Source: Siphonodentalium dalli
Lineage: Eukaryota; Mollusca; Scaphopoda; Gadilida; Siphonodentaliidae
Reading direction: 5' to 3'
Assembly: GCA_032622095.1 (NCBI GenBank)
Contig: CP136069.1
Span: 67,107,319 to 67,171,318, forward strand
DNA length: 64,000 bases
The notes under the pieces are model-generated. The model worked only from the letters and a program-made list of their open reading frames with translations, was not told the origin of the DNA and ran no database searches. This document shows positions 1 through 10,800 of the stretch, piece by piece (the stretch's first letter is position 1; each line of letters starts with the position of its first letter). The position numbers and the translations under genes are program-made.

Positions 1-5
1 GCCAT

Positions 6-728
6 ATGCCTCCTGGCAAAGCTTGCAAGGAGATTTTTGTCACAAGACTTCACATGTACTTCACGGGACAACTGAAAAACCCAAATTCGTTCATCAGCGA
101 CATTAACAACACTCTTGTTGAATACAACCTATCCGAGCATATCCATCAGTATGCTCATTTCTGCTCATTTCCTCTGAAATCCGAATGGAAGCGCATTACA
201 AAAACTGCGATTAACGACAAATGCGAACAGAAACGGACAGAAAGAACAAATTGTGACACTTCATTTGCGCGTTTTCGAGAAATTCAACCAAACCCTACTA
301 TGTGTCACTTATGGAGAACATGTCGTAAATACCCTACGCATAAGATTGCATTTATCACAGTCGGTCAGCTCATCGCAGGAAGCGCATTCTCGCAACATAA
401 CACATGCACATTATGCTGTCAGTCACACTCTGATATTATCGAGCACGCACTTATCTCATGCAGTAGCCCACTTATGCATTCCCACAGAAACGAAATGTGG
501 TACCAGATGATTGATCGTTTCGGCATACCGTTATTCGTATGGGCCACGAGTCTCCGCAACAGCGACCTCTTATTGCTTCATCTCACACATCTTCCACGTG
601 ATATATTCACATTTCTTCAGCAAGTTGAGAACACCTCAGAGTTTACGAGATTCATTGTTCTTCACACAAACTTAATTTGGAGGCGCTATGTCGAACTCTC
701 AGCCACTACGCATGACGGTTTGTGTTAA
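6..728 (+). pseudogene. LINE C-terminal ORF fragment (post-RT region with Cys/His knuckle)
   Basis: The 240-codon open frame has no N-terminal RT core, because the element continues left of the window or is 5'-truncated. Residues near 137-152 show a C-x2-C...H-x4-C arrangement ('CTLCC...IIEHALISC'). It matches in layout the C-terminus of the LINE ORF at 35336-36691 ('CNRCNQ...LFHRYLEC'), including the preceding 'W..I' segment and the following 'W..MID.FGI' segment. That shared layout is what identifies it. The two are clearly different subfamilies. Translation ends at TAA 726-728. Clade is not assigned; the domain looks like the zinc-knuckle tail that follows RT in many non-LTR retrotransposons. 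Confidence 0.6.
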
Positions 729-866
729 ACAACCTTTGATCTTTGATCGTTACGGGTGTTCACCCTAAGTCGCATTTAAATGTACCACCTTCTGTCCTGT
801 TCATAAAATCCGAAGAAGCGACAAAATAAATAAACATGAATAAATTAATATATATATATATATAGC

Positions 867-899
<33 letters not shown>

Positions 900-1450
900 A
901 TATGAGGGAGCGTGTGTATGTATGTGTGTGTGTGTGAGGGTGTATACGTGCGTGTATATGTTTTCTTGTGTTAGCGTTTGCACTGTCACAACATCATTCT
1001 ACATATAATCTATTCCACTTAATGGGTGCATACGTTTACAGGGGAGCTATTGTCGAGCAAGGGCATTGCGTTTGCTGACTCTTTGGGGAGAGAGATTCTC
1101 CTATGCGAATCCAACTCCAGCTAGAGCTCCTTTTGTAATTTTATGCACCTGCTTATGGAGTGCTGTTGTGACAGTGCATCCTAACGAATGTATGTACGGT
1201 TGTGTGTGTGTGTGTCTGCGTAATGTGTTAGATTGTATATGCGTACGGGTGTGGTCGAGAGTGTGTGTGTTGTCTGCTGATGTGATATGTAAGCTTGTGT
1301 TCATGTACATACAATTAGAATGCTATTCTTTTCCTCGGTAGTTTGTTCTCTTGTCTGTCTTTTCATTACTTCTTGATTGCTAACTGTATTTATGTTACAT
1401 TCATTTTTGTTCAATCTTCAATACTGGAGGCAATAAAGATATATATATAA
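729..1450 (+). mobile_element. Probable 3' UTR of the LINE, with (TA)n and GT-rich simple repeats
   Basis: This follows directly on the LINE C-terminal ORF. It contains an AT dinucleotide run at about 848-890 and GT/GTGTATG-rich stretches at 900-960 and 1198-1275. It ends in 'ctggaggcaataaagatatatatata' like sequence near 1424-1450. A similar tail ('ttggaggaataaacatat') closes the other LINE near 36870-36890, which supports a shared 3' end. Short ORFs here are simple-repeat artefacts. Confidence 0.45.
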
Positions 1451-1464
1451 TTGTCCATTTTATT

Positions 1465-2130
1465 TTGGTTTCCAGATGATAACTTTAGTTTTATTTATTC
1501 AATTATTTTCAAATTTGGTACATGTATATGGTATACTCACATGAAAATATGGGTCAAGTTTGAATAAGGTTGCGGTCCACCTATTTTACTGGAGTTATGG
1601 TCCTTGTCGACTAAGAATTTGCTGATTATCTTGGTTTCCAAATGATAAATTTAGCTTATGAGTTATTTGATTGTTTTCAAATTTGATATACAGTATGGAT
1701 TACTCACATGAAAATACAGGTAAAGTTTAAATCTGGTTTTGGTTCACTCTTTTAGTTTTCTGAGTCACATAGTCATATTGATTGATAAAATGAGAGTATA
1801 TAATTGGCACCTAAATGTTAAGGTAAGAAAAATTCATCCTCCGTGGGGGATTTGTCACCAATGATAGTTTTTCTTAGTTGCAAAGCCATATCATGGTGAT
1901 AAAATGAAGTAACTGGCCATTAGACATTGAGGTAAAAAAAAATTCAGGTGGGGGGAAATAAAGTGGGTAATTTTCAAAAAAAAACAAAACAACTAATATC
2001 TCTGCCGAAGAAATAAAGATGCCATCTTGTCATATTGAATGATAAAATGAGACTACATGTAACTGGCCACTGCATGTTAAGGTAAGAAAATTTCAGGTGG
2101 ATGCGGGGGGAAATTTTTACACCAGTATGC
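1465..2130. repeat. Two tandem-like blocks of dispersed degenerate repeats
   Basis: Two units of about 155 bp begin 'ttggtttccagatgataac' (1468) and 'ttggtttccaaatgataaa' (1640). They are followed by three degenerate units starting 'gataaaatgag' with 'ctggcca..aca/gttaaggtaa..aaa' (about 1785, 1898, 2040). The same first motif recurs at 24930, 39340, 53460 and 58020. No coding potential is seen. Confidence 0.55.
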
Positions 2131-2159
2131 CTTTTGGTTAATCCTTTCTATACTATTAA

Positions 2160-2399
2160 CCCTTTCATGCGGGAGTTGCGCTGGTGCAGCATTAAAGATA
2201 TTGTGCCAGTGCATTCTCTTATATATGCAAGTCTCCCAGCCTCACATACATGCATATAAGAAAACGCACTGGGTTACCAGGTCAAAGTAAATATTGTCAG
2301 GCCAATGTATTCTCTTATATATGCTAGGCTTGCATATATAAGAGAATGCATTGGCACAGGGTTTTCACAAAATTTCAGGAAGCTCCAGTCATGAAAGGG
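2160..2399. mobile_element. TTAA-flanked palindromic MITE, family C (piggyBac-like)
   Basis: The element is bounded by TTAA at 2156-2159 and 2400-2403, with ends 'ccctttcatg' and 'catgaaaggg'. Inside are two hairpins. Each has arms of the type 'gtgcattctcttatatatgc' and its complement around a short loop. TTAA duplication with a CCC-start terminus is the hallmark of piggyBac-type transposition. No transposase is encoded. Other copies: 5581, 40488, 50630, 57244, 63675. Confidence 0.75.
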
Positions 2400-2439
2400 T
2401 TAAATACACATTGATACATATTTATCTCTTAGGAAAAAC

Positions 2440-2645
2440 AGATAATAAGTTCAATAAACGACCATAGGTTTCAACTTATTATCTGAACATTTCCCACCAA
2501 TGAATTCTGCAGTTGTATTATCATTTCATCTGACTGTCATCTGCTCATATATCCTTAACATCCCTCCAAACTAATATTAGACCATTCCAATGTACACTTT
2601 TATAACTGACTGGGAGAATCCATTTAGTATAGCAAGGGTTAAATA
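2440..2645 (-). mobile_element. Family B repeat fragment (TTAA-type, minus orientation)
   Basis: Reverse-oriented copy of the repeat that reads 'tatactaaatggattctccc' then 'agttataaaa...cattggaatggtct' on the other strand. It ends at 'agcaagggttaaat' near 2645. Related copies lie at 38541, 45586, 47087 and 47620, and a short one at 9205-9268. Probably a nonautonomous TTAA-type DNA transposon. Confidence 0.5.
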
Positions 2646-2727
2646 ATATCAATTTTGATTATTTTTCTCAAGAAAACTGAAACTTTATGCCCAAATTAGT
2701 AGTAAATTATTTATTAATATTAATTAA

Positions 2728-2826
2728 AAAACCAAAGCGCCACTTTAACAAATGCATCGCTATTGATATAACATGTTAGATATATATTATATCAATAGCG
2801 ATGTATTTGTTAAAGTGGCACGTTTT
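2728..2826. repeat. Imperfect palindrome with about 45-bp arms
   Basis: 'gccactttaacaaatgcatc' style sequence at 2740-2760 is mirrored by its reverse complement near 2800-2822, around an AT-rich centre containing 'acatgttagatatatat'. It looks like a foldback element or MITE remnant. No target duplication could be defined. Confidence 0.5.
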
Positions 2827-3500
2827 TATTTTAGATTTTTTTTATTTAGATTTTTTACTTGTTTTAACGACATGCACCTGTGGCCTATCAGCAGGGTTCA
2901 CGCTGTCAAAGGCCAAATTGGCTAGTGGTCAAATTCATTTGGCCAAAATTGGAAATTTAGTTCAAAAACCCAGACTGATTTTGTAACGGGAGCGACATAA
3001 GAATAAAATTTATAGTATCATCATCTGCTAATTGATTAGGTGATACAGCTTAATGGATAACAAAAGGCACTAATGGCAGTGCACTATCAACCATATGTAA
3101 TAAAACAGTAATGACGATTAACAGTAATGAATCCTTTGTCTGTCATAAGGCTGAATGGTAGATGGTGGGTAGTGGTCTATTGTCAAGTAACAATGGTGGG
3201 ATTAAAGAAGTTTAGACACAGTATTTGAAGATATGGACATAATTATATAGAATGTTAGATGTTACCAACAAAAACAAAAATATTCATAAATTGTTACACC
3301 AGAAAATTATCTTATTTGGCCAATTTTTTTTTTAATTTGACTCAAAAAAAAATTTAGCAAAAATATTTGTCGGCCCAGTGTGAACACTGCCTATCAGAGG
3401 TAAACATGTGCTTAGGTGAAATTTGTTTATATTTACAAAATTAGTTTTTCTACAGAGGAATTTTTTTGTCAATACTACATGTACCAGTAAATCTTCAATT
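2827..3500. other. AT-rich stretch with no recognised gene
   Basis: Only short, unsupported ORFs are present. I see no exon-like segment with convincing splice sites and no clear repeat boundaries. Confidence 0.4.
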
Positions 3501-3507
3501 ATTATGA

Positions 3508-3620
3508 GGTACAGTAATGCTCAAGTAATCAACTTCTTAACCACAGCAGAATTATGGGTAACTTTTTCAGGATTTAATCGGAAATATGGCTTGTTACCAT
3601 TCTTCGGAAAGCTCTCGGGG
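3508..3620 (+). mobile_element. Half copy of family E palindromic MITE (mariner-like)
   Basis: Only the left arm is present: 'acagtaatgctcaagtaatc', then 'accacagcagaattatggg', then the stretch ending in 'ggaaagctctc'. The right arm is missing. Compare the full copies at 52752, 61502 and 62058. Confidence 0.6.
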
Positions 3621-3717
3621 AGCAAGCATTACTGTAAATATGATAAATAAAATAATGCTACTTTATTGTCCATTTCTTTAAGTAGCTTTTGCAGTAAATA
3701 ATCTTGCTTCAGTGTTG

Positions 3718-4261
3718 CAAGCCTTGAAATAGCGTGTCTGTCATTTGCAGAATGAGGTCCCCAGAGGGTGAATTTAGTGATGCTACCCCGCACAGCAGGC
3801 TAGCATCATCAAATTCACCCTCTGGGGACCTCATTCTGCTTAGGCCTCATCTTCTGGGAAGTACCTCTGGAGTCAAATTAACATTTTTGTTTAGTTTCTT
3901 TTTCCCATGTTCAGTTTCTATATCCCCTAAGTTGCAGAAGATAACATACATAATCGAGGGGAATAATGGGTGAACATCACAAACTCATCTGGGGAACTTC
4001 AATCTGATCCTAGGTCTCCCATAGCACTCAAGGCCTCAGCAGAATGAGGTTCCCATTCTATAGTCTCAAATTAACATTGTTATTAATACTTCTGTTCAGT
4101 TTCTGATAATAGGTCTCCCATAGCAGTTGAGGCCTACTAGTAAGCAGAATGAGATTCCCAGGGGTGAATTGGAGACACTATCCCACTATACGATATAACA
4201 TCACTAAATTCGCCATCTGGGGACCACATTCAGCAAATGACAGACACTATTTAAAGGTTTG
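3718..4261. mobile_element. Long-form family A palindromic MITE (hAT-like)
   Basis: It begins 'caagccttgaaatagcgtgt' and ends 'gacactatttaaaggtttg', a decayed terminal inverted repeat. Internal hairpin arms are 'gcagaatgaggtccccagag' and its complement, with a roughly 300-bp central segment ('...tcagtttctatatccccta...') that the 255-bp short form lacks. No matching target duplication is visible here, so it is probably old. Confidence 0.7.
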
Positions 4262-4599
4262 TTTACATGTACAGTTGTAAGTACTACTAATTCCTGTTTT
4301 ATAATTTGAGTATCCACAGTTAACAATAAATTGAAGTCAAACAATTTGAAACAACTATCATAATCACTTCGTTTTTTTTCTGAAATATATATAATAAATT
4401 TTATAGATTATAATTGTGAAAAGTGCATGCTTCGATATAAAGTAAAAGTTCTGTCTCTGAGTATACGGATACCGTACTACTGATCAATAGAAAAATTGTT
4501 TTCGGTATTAAATTTAGCATAGCTTCGTTATGGCCATATTCTGGTGTTTTGGGTGTCCAGCTGTGGAAATAGGTGTTTTTGGGTACCCAGCCTAACGCA

Positions 4600-4897
4600 C
4601 TAAAGTATAGACAAAAAAGAGGAGACATGATAGAAGTCTACTAGTGTACAAAATAATAACTCATGGTCTGCACAACTTCAACAAACAAGTTATTGGAGAA
4701 TGCATTGCACAAAGGCACCCGAGGTCATGAATACAAATTACAGAAACATTCTGTTCGAAAATATTTCTTTACACAAGAGTAATCACTACATGGAACAATC
4801 TGCCCCTCCCGTAAAAATTGTCGCAGCAGAAAATCTTGACAAATTCAAAGAACTGTTTGTCTACCACCATTGGTTGGAGCGTTATGGATATGATTAG
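4600..4897 (+). pseudogene. Decayed LINE C-terminus (CR1/L2/jockey type)
   Basis: Fragments in two frames read like the end of a non-LTR RT protein: 'VYKIITHGLHNFN' (about 4640-4680), then 'VITTWNNLPLP' (about 4779-4812), continuing in another frame as 'VKIVAAENLDKFKELF' to a TAG at 4895. The 'W-N-x-L-P' then 'FK' pattern is typical of the tail of jockey/CR1/L2 elements. Stops and at least one frameshift break it. Confidence 0.45.
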
Positions 4898-5580
4898 CAC
4901 AAAATATCACTTACACATACATATACATGAATCAACTTGAAACATCTTAAATGCAAAATGGGTAAAAGTCATTGCGACTTATTCCCTTATATTGATGATG
5001 ATCACATGATACATGAATAATTAAAATTAATATTTCTAGCTGATCAATCATTGTTCGCTTTTTCTCTGTGAAATACTTCAAGACAGATAATAACTTGCAC
5101 AGAATGAAGCCTGAAAGGTCAGGCTGGATATACACAAAACACCAATTCCCAATGTTCACAATACCCAAAACATCAAAATGTGAGTACACTGTACACTGAC
5201 ACCTTTAGTTTTAGTAAGGAGACAGGGACAAGCCTAGACCCTATTTATAGGGAGAAATCAGGAGAAATGGACTTATCAAAGGAGAAGTCATAAAGGCTGA
5301 AGTTCAATTTACTCTCCAATCATCCTCACCTTTATGTGATCCAATAAGTATTATGCAATAAAAGAGCCCATTTTAATACCATTATAATAAACCAATATAA
5401 GCAGTAAATATACCTCGAAATTGCTGTTTTGAAATATGCATTCTTGTATGTAGTACTGTAAGAGAGAACTCACTTCTCCCTGGGACAAAAATAGGGAGAA
5501 GAGGCACATTTTAGGGAGAAGATGTCTCCCAAAGTCGCCCTGTAGGCAGGTCCCTGGTACGCTGACCCCTTTAGTTTTAA
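4898..5580. other. No gene seen; 'gggagaa'-rich repeat remnant
   Basis: 5215-5330 and 5460-5560 carry 'agggagaag' and 'cttctccctgg' motifs, also found in the hAT element at 48988-50040. This is probably a degraded relative of that element. No coding exon is supported. Confidence 0.35.
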
Positions 5581-6179
5581 CCCTTTCATGACTGGAGCTT
5601 TCTGAAATTTTGCAAAAACCCTGTGCCAATGCATTCTCTTATATATATATAAGAGAATGCATTGGCTTAAAGACATATTATGTACTTGTTCGGGTGCGTG
5701 AAACTGATAAGTTAGTACTCAGGCGCTATGCCAACTGGGTGAACGTAGCATTCTACTAACGTCGCCGAAAATCTGAAGCAAATACACTGTACCACTCCAT
5801 AGAAAACATCGTCTGAACTACGCTCAATTGTAAATATTTACTACTCGATTCGGGACGCATCTATCGGCGTTAAACTTACGAAAACGATTTCGCCACCGAG
5901 AGTCACTGCATTGAATTACTATATAAGAATGATGGTGTCTGGTCAATATGGATATAATATATTTGTAAAAATTACTTCTTTGAACAAGATTATTCTCCAC
6001 TAATATTTTATCACCTACCGGAGTGTTTCACATCACTTTAACAATATTTACCTTGATCTTGTAAGCCAGTGCATTCTCTTCTATATGCAAGACTCCATAT
6101 GGGAGACTCGCATATATAAGAGTATGCACTGGCACAGTGTCATAATGCTGCACCAGCGCAGCTCCCATCATGAAAAGGG
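5581..6179. mobile_element. Family C TTAA MITE interrupted by a family D TTAA element
   Basis: The outer element runs between TTAA at 5577-5580 and 6180-6183 with ends 'ccctttcatgactgg' and 'catcatgaaaaggg'. Its continuity is broken at 5667-6041, where the family D element (next entry) is inserted at an internal TTAA. Removing the insert leaves the usual two-hairpin family C layout. Confidence 0.7.
5671..6037. mobile_element. Family D TTAA-flanked element (367 bp), nested
   Basis: Flanked by TTAA at 5667-5670 and 6038-6041. An inverted copy of the same sequence, 368 bp and also TTAA-flanked, is at 55424-55791. This defines both ends exactly even though terminal inverted repeats are very short ('ag...ct'). 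No coding capacity. Confidence 0.75.
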
Positions 6180-6236
6180 TTAAAAATAGTAAGACATTTA
6201 TAATGAGGTTCCAATAATAATGTCCTATATTTATTT

Positions 6237-7496
6237 TCAGCTGTAGTCCCCTTCAATGAGAAACTTGACTTTATCTAACTCAAGCGCTAAACTCTGGAGT
6301 GTATCTTGAGCCATGAGCAATTTATTTTGCTCTGCTGCTCTCGTTGTCTTCATATCCTGTCGGTCCTTCTCATATTCATGTCTGTGTTTCTGTAGGTTCG
6401 ACAGCTGATTCTCTAGTTTTCCTATTTCTGCCTTTATCGAATCTTCTTTCATACTGATGTTCTTTATCTGCTTTGCGGTAGTGTGCATGCTATGGTCGAG
6501 TTCCTCAATAGTCTGTTGGAGAGACTGCACCTCTTCTGTTATCACAGAATGCCTGATTTCTAAATTCCTGTGTGTGTCACTATGCATATGATGGTTTACG
6601 TTAAGTTTTTTTGATAATTGGTCCTTGTTTGCATACATCGCTAATTGACCCTTATTTACTACGGATGTACTTGAATCATTCTCGCTGTGTGAGTCCTCAA
6701 TTATTCTTCTTAGCACGTTATTGGATGTTGATGAATCTATTCCACAACGACAAATAGCACACTTTGCCCATGTTCTGCTACAGCTTTTACAAACACTGTG
6801 TCCACACGGAATCAGCAGCATTGGGGAGTGCTTCGAAGGTAACATTAAATTATGGCAGCATGGACACATATGACTCTCATATGTAATATTCATCATCGAT
6901 GAATCACATGCAACATGTTGAGAATATTGCACAACATTCGAGTCGTCTCTAGTTTCTTTCATATCGTCCTTCACTCGTGATATTATTTTATCTGCTATTT
7001 TATCAAAGTTATGAGGTGTCATCAGTTTTCTTTCCTTGTCACGGTCATCTTCCCAATATGAACTTGCTGAATAATACTCATTCTCTTGACCATTATATTC
7101 AGTTCTATTCGACAATCCACCATTTTCAGAACCCCATCCTGTGTCTGGGGTAGCACATTGCGGCAACCTATCTTCCGGAATAACCAAAATGTTAGCGTCT
7201 TCCCCACTAATGGCACTATTCTCATTAGCATTCTTATTTTTCAACCAGCTTTTGAATTTCTGATTGGAATGTTTATTCTCAGGCTTAGTCGGTAACTGAG
7301 ATTTCCTTTCTGAACATTTAAGTCGAATGCTGGTCTGACTGGAGCTTCCACCATTTTTTTCCTTTTCTTTCTTTTCCTGAACATTTTCTCTCGGTTTCAT
7401 CCAATTTTCTTGTCTTCTTTTTATTTCTTTTACTTTTTCTGCTGTCTCACGTCTCATTTTTGAAGAAGTTTTATTTGCATACAAGTCTGTTGCCAT
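6237..7496 (-). CDS. RING-finger, coiled-coil protein (candidate E3 ubiquitin ligase)
   Basis: Intronless 419-residue ORF. Residues 1-100 are Lys/Glu/Ser-rich and probably disordered. A C3HC4-type RING lies at about 211-251: 'CPCC', then 'CGHSVCKSC', then 'CAIC'. Residues about 318-415 form a long heptad-rich coiled coil ('LQQTIEELDHSMHTT', 'KAEIGKLENQLSNLQ'). RING plus coiled coil suggests an oligomeric E3 ligase, but there is no B-box or SPRY and I do not recognise an orthologue. On the minus strand an AATAAA (6231-6236) lies immediately after the TGA stop, so the 3' UTR may be very short. The start at 7496 is the first ATG of the frame and sits 334 bp from the divergent TTC38 start. Composition is ordinary for a host gene and no decay is visible. 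Confidence 0.8.
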   Translation of the reverse strand: MATDLYANKTSSKMRRETAEKVKEIKRRQENWMKPRENVQEKKEKEKNGGSSSQTSIRLKCSERKSQLPTKPENKHSNQKFKSWLKNKNANENSAISGEDANILVIPEDRLPQCATPDTGWGSENGGLSNRTEYNGQENEYYSASSYWEDDRDKERKLMTPHNFDKIADKIISRVKDDMKETRDDSNVVQYSQHVACDSSMMNITYESHMCPCCHNLMLPSKHSPMLLIPCGHSVCKSCSRTWAKCAICRCGIDSSTSNNVLRRIIEDSHSENDSSTSVVNKGQLAMYANKDQLSKKLNVNHHMHSDTHRNLEIRHSVITEEVQSLQQTIEELDHSMHTTAKQIKNISMKEDSIKAEIGKLENQLSNLQKHRHEYEKDRQDMKTTRAAEQNKLLMAQDTLQSLALELDKVKFLIEGDYS

Positions 7497-7830
7497 ATTA
7501 ACAGTATCAATTCAATATTATTATGTAAAATCCGTTAATTTCGTTCCAACTTTGATCGTAGCGTTCCTAGTTACAACATGTCAGCCTTTTGTTTACATTC
7601 CAATGGGGTTTCCCCTATCTAAAAATAGATCCGCGTTCGCAGGTAGAGGGCGCGGATAGTCGATGCGACTTTCTATTTCGACAGCGGTATATTTCAATTC
7701 AACCTACTTTTTGACATCACTGACAGTATTATTATTTAAGAGATCTTATCTCGTCTAGACTTTAACTGCTATTTAAATTATAATGCTATCTTCACATAGC
7801 AATATTAGGATTTCGTGAGTTTTTCCTGCA
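7497..7830. promoter_or_regulatory. Probable bidirectional promoter between RING gene and TTC38
   Basis: The start codons of two divergently transcribed genes are only 334 bp apart and the interval is repeat-free, unlike its surroundings. A CCAAT box is present at 7600-7604 and the sequence is more GC-rich around 7630-7680. No TATA box is obvious in a fixed position. Both 5' UTRs must lie inside this interval unless there are upstream noncoding exons. Confidence 0.55.
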
Positions 7831-10800
7831 ATGGCGACGCATTGGAGGGATTGCCAGGTATGTTTACTTTGCTTTATTGCGTTTTAGAGATTATATAATC
7901 GGTCAACAGAACACTGACAGTGACAACACAGTCAACAAGTCCAAAAAGTGGAATTGGGTTGGTAGAGGTCCATTCTATGTCTATTTAATATTAGTTCCAC
8001 ATATGATGAGGAACGCTAACGAACATAACGACAGTCCCTAGGAATCACTGTTAGTTGAATAAAATATTATTTAATAATATTACATCAATATATTATATTA
8101 TTATTAATATTATGTTATTATATTAATATAAAGTTATATCCATATAGTAGAGGTAATATGTTTATTTATTATAGTTTAATCAAGCACATCCCAAATACCA
8201 TCAAATCACTGAAAATCAATCGGGATGGGGTGACAAAGCTTCTGAAAGAGATAAACCCCGGAAAGGCATCCGGCCCTGACGATCTACCCAACCGCGTCTT
8301 GAAAGAATGTGCAGAGGAACTGCGCATGAGTCCTGGACTAACAGCCATCTTCCAGCTCTCCATCGACACTGGAATGCTGCCGAATGACTGGAGAAACGCC
8401 AACATATCTTCCTTCTTCAAAAAAGGGGACAAACATCAACCAGAGAACTACATGCCAGTGTCATTAACATCAGTATCATGCAAAATCCTCGAACACATAA
8501 TATGCAAGCACATCATGAAACATCTAGAAGAAAATAAAGTCCTCACCCACCTCAACCATGGATTTCGATCAGGACATTCATGTGAAACACAGCTACTGAC
8601 AACAACCAAAGTACGACCTTCTAAAAAACTTCAATGCCAGTAAACAAACAGATCTGATAATACTGGACTTTTCAAAGGCATTTGATACAGTTCCACACAA
8701 CAAGCTGCTATACAAACTGGAAGAATACGGTATAAGAGGGCAACTACATACATGGCTAACATCCTTCCTCACCAAAAGAAAAATTAAAGTAGTACTTGAA
8801 GGCCACAGTTCCACCGAGGTAGACGTGGACTCCGGAGTACCGCAGGGAATAGTATTGGGGCATCTCCTGTTCCTTTGCCATATTAATGACTTACCGGACA
8901 CAGTGTCATCAACAGTACGACTCTTCGCAGATGACTGTCTGCTATAGAGCCCGAAGCCGCCATCGTACGCCGCCGCCGCCAGCCATATTGGCCACAAGCC
9001 GCCGCCAGCCATATTATGTCTAACGCCAGCCACATTTAAAAATCTCCGCCGCCGGAATTGTAAAATGGCTGAGCCATGTGCATGGGCTTATATGTCAAGC
9101 ACAACTGTACTGTGAATCGCAAAGAACTAAACCGCATTGACTAATATTGGCATACTCGCATGGTTGTTATATTATCAGAACACCTGGCCCCTTAATGTGG
9201 AATAGACTATCCCAATGCATGCTTTCATATAACTGAATGGGCGCATCCATTCGGTATTGAAAGGGTTAAAATATAAATTGTTTATATCGACAACACCCAG
9301 TCTCTGACATCACTGGCATTTGTCAATATATATATACACGTAAGAATAGAAAATAGTTTGAAATAGTATATATCATTACTATCCGGTTCATCATTCAATG
9401 ATGCATGCATATATCGCAAGATGGCAGTGATGATAGCAGTCTGAAGTCGACAGAAGTCCCAATGTAACTACTTATACCGATTAGATGGGAAACTACATAG
9501 TATATCCATGCCAGTCCTTCGTGAATTTCGCCGTAATGGAAAAGCCCAACATCAAAAGATTACGTGTGGTCTGGAATTCTACGGGTTCACCACAAACGCT
9601 AAAAAAACCGGCATCTATAACCTATAACAGGGGATTAGGAACATTTCGGAAACGGAAATACGCTGAATGATAACATCTCAGCCGGCTGAGCCGCCATATT
9701 TCGTCAGCCACGAACGTCGTGACTGAGCCGGCTTAGCAAGCTAACCAGCCACGAAAATCGGTTGAGCCAGCCATGAAAACTATTTGTCGTGGCTTCGGGG
9801 TCTAGTCTGCTATACAGACAAATAAACTCCATCAAAGACCAGGTCATACTCCAACACGACTTAAAGAGCCTTGAGACATGGGCAAAAAACTGGGGCATGA
9901 CATTCAATGCCAAAAACTGCTACGTGATGAGTCTAAAAGGAAAACACAGCAAATACTACACGCTGGATGGCGAAATACTCAGCCAAGTCAACACCAACCC
10001 ATATCTTGGTATCCAGATTTCTAAAGACCTGAAATGGACATCACAGGTGAACAACACGGCCAAGAAAGCTAGTGCCACACTCGGTTTTCTCAAAAGAAAT
10101 CTGAAGTTTATGCCAGAAAAATCCAAGAGAACTGCCTACATATCATTAGTAAGATCAATAATGGACTATGGAGCTATAGTTTGGGACCCCTACCAGCAGA
10201 AAAATATAGATCTCCGTGAAAAGATTCAACGAAAGGCAGCAAGATTCATCACTGGAGACTACAGGTCAAGAGAAGAGGGCAGCATGACGAGAATGTTGAA
10301 AGAACAACAATTACCAACACTTCATGCTCGTCGAAAAACACAGCGCCTGACCTACTTTTATAAGGTGGCAGAGGGTCTGGTACCGGCTATACAAACAAAC
10401 AACTTCCTAACTAAGGCTAAGGCAAGGAGGAGAATCAAACCAAAACAATTCAAGGACCATCAAACAACAAATATCCTTGAGAGGAGAGAGACGAACAATA
10501 ATAAGTGCTTTGAAATACCATCAACGTCCTGTGACCAGTCAGTACAAACATTCATTCTTTGTGGACACAGCAGTGTACTGGAACAAATTACACCAAGACG
10601 TTGTTGCACTAAACACACCAGAAGAATTCGCAGCTGCGCTATCAGAAACATCTGCAGCAGCTGTTGGCGCAGCGCAATAACATCGCCCACCGCCCGTCCT
10701 ATCATACCAAATTGGTTACTTGGATGTATTTATCCAGATCCAGATCCAAGTTCAATATTACATGGACAGTGATTCCTAGGACTGTGACATAACTTAATAA

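Noticed and set aside
253-510. 85-codon plus-strand ORF
   Set aside because: Other-frame shadow of the LINE C-terminal ORF at 6-728.
7022-7295. Two 69-codon ORFs on opposite strands within the RING gene
   Set aside because: Shadows of the 419-codon ORF in other frames.
8593-9033. 146-codon minus-strand ORF
   Set aside because: It runs antisense across the LINE RT and into the hAT insertion; no domain.
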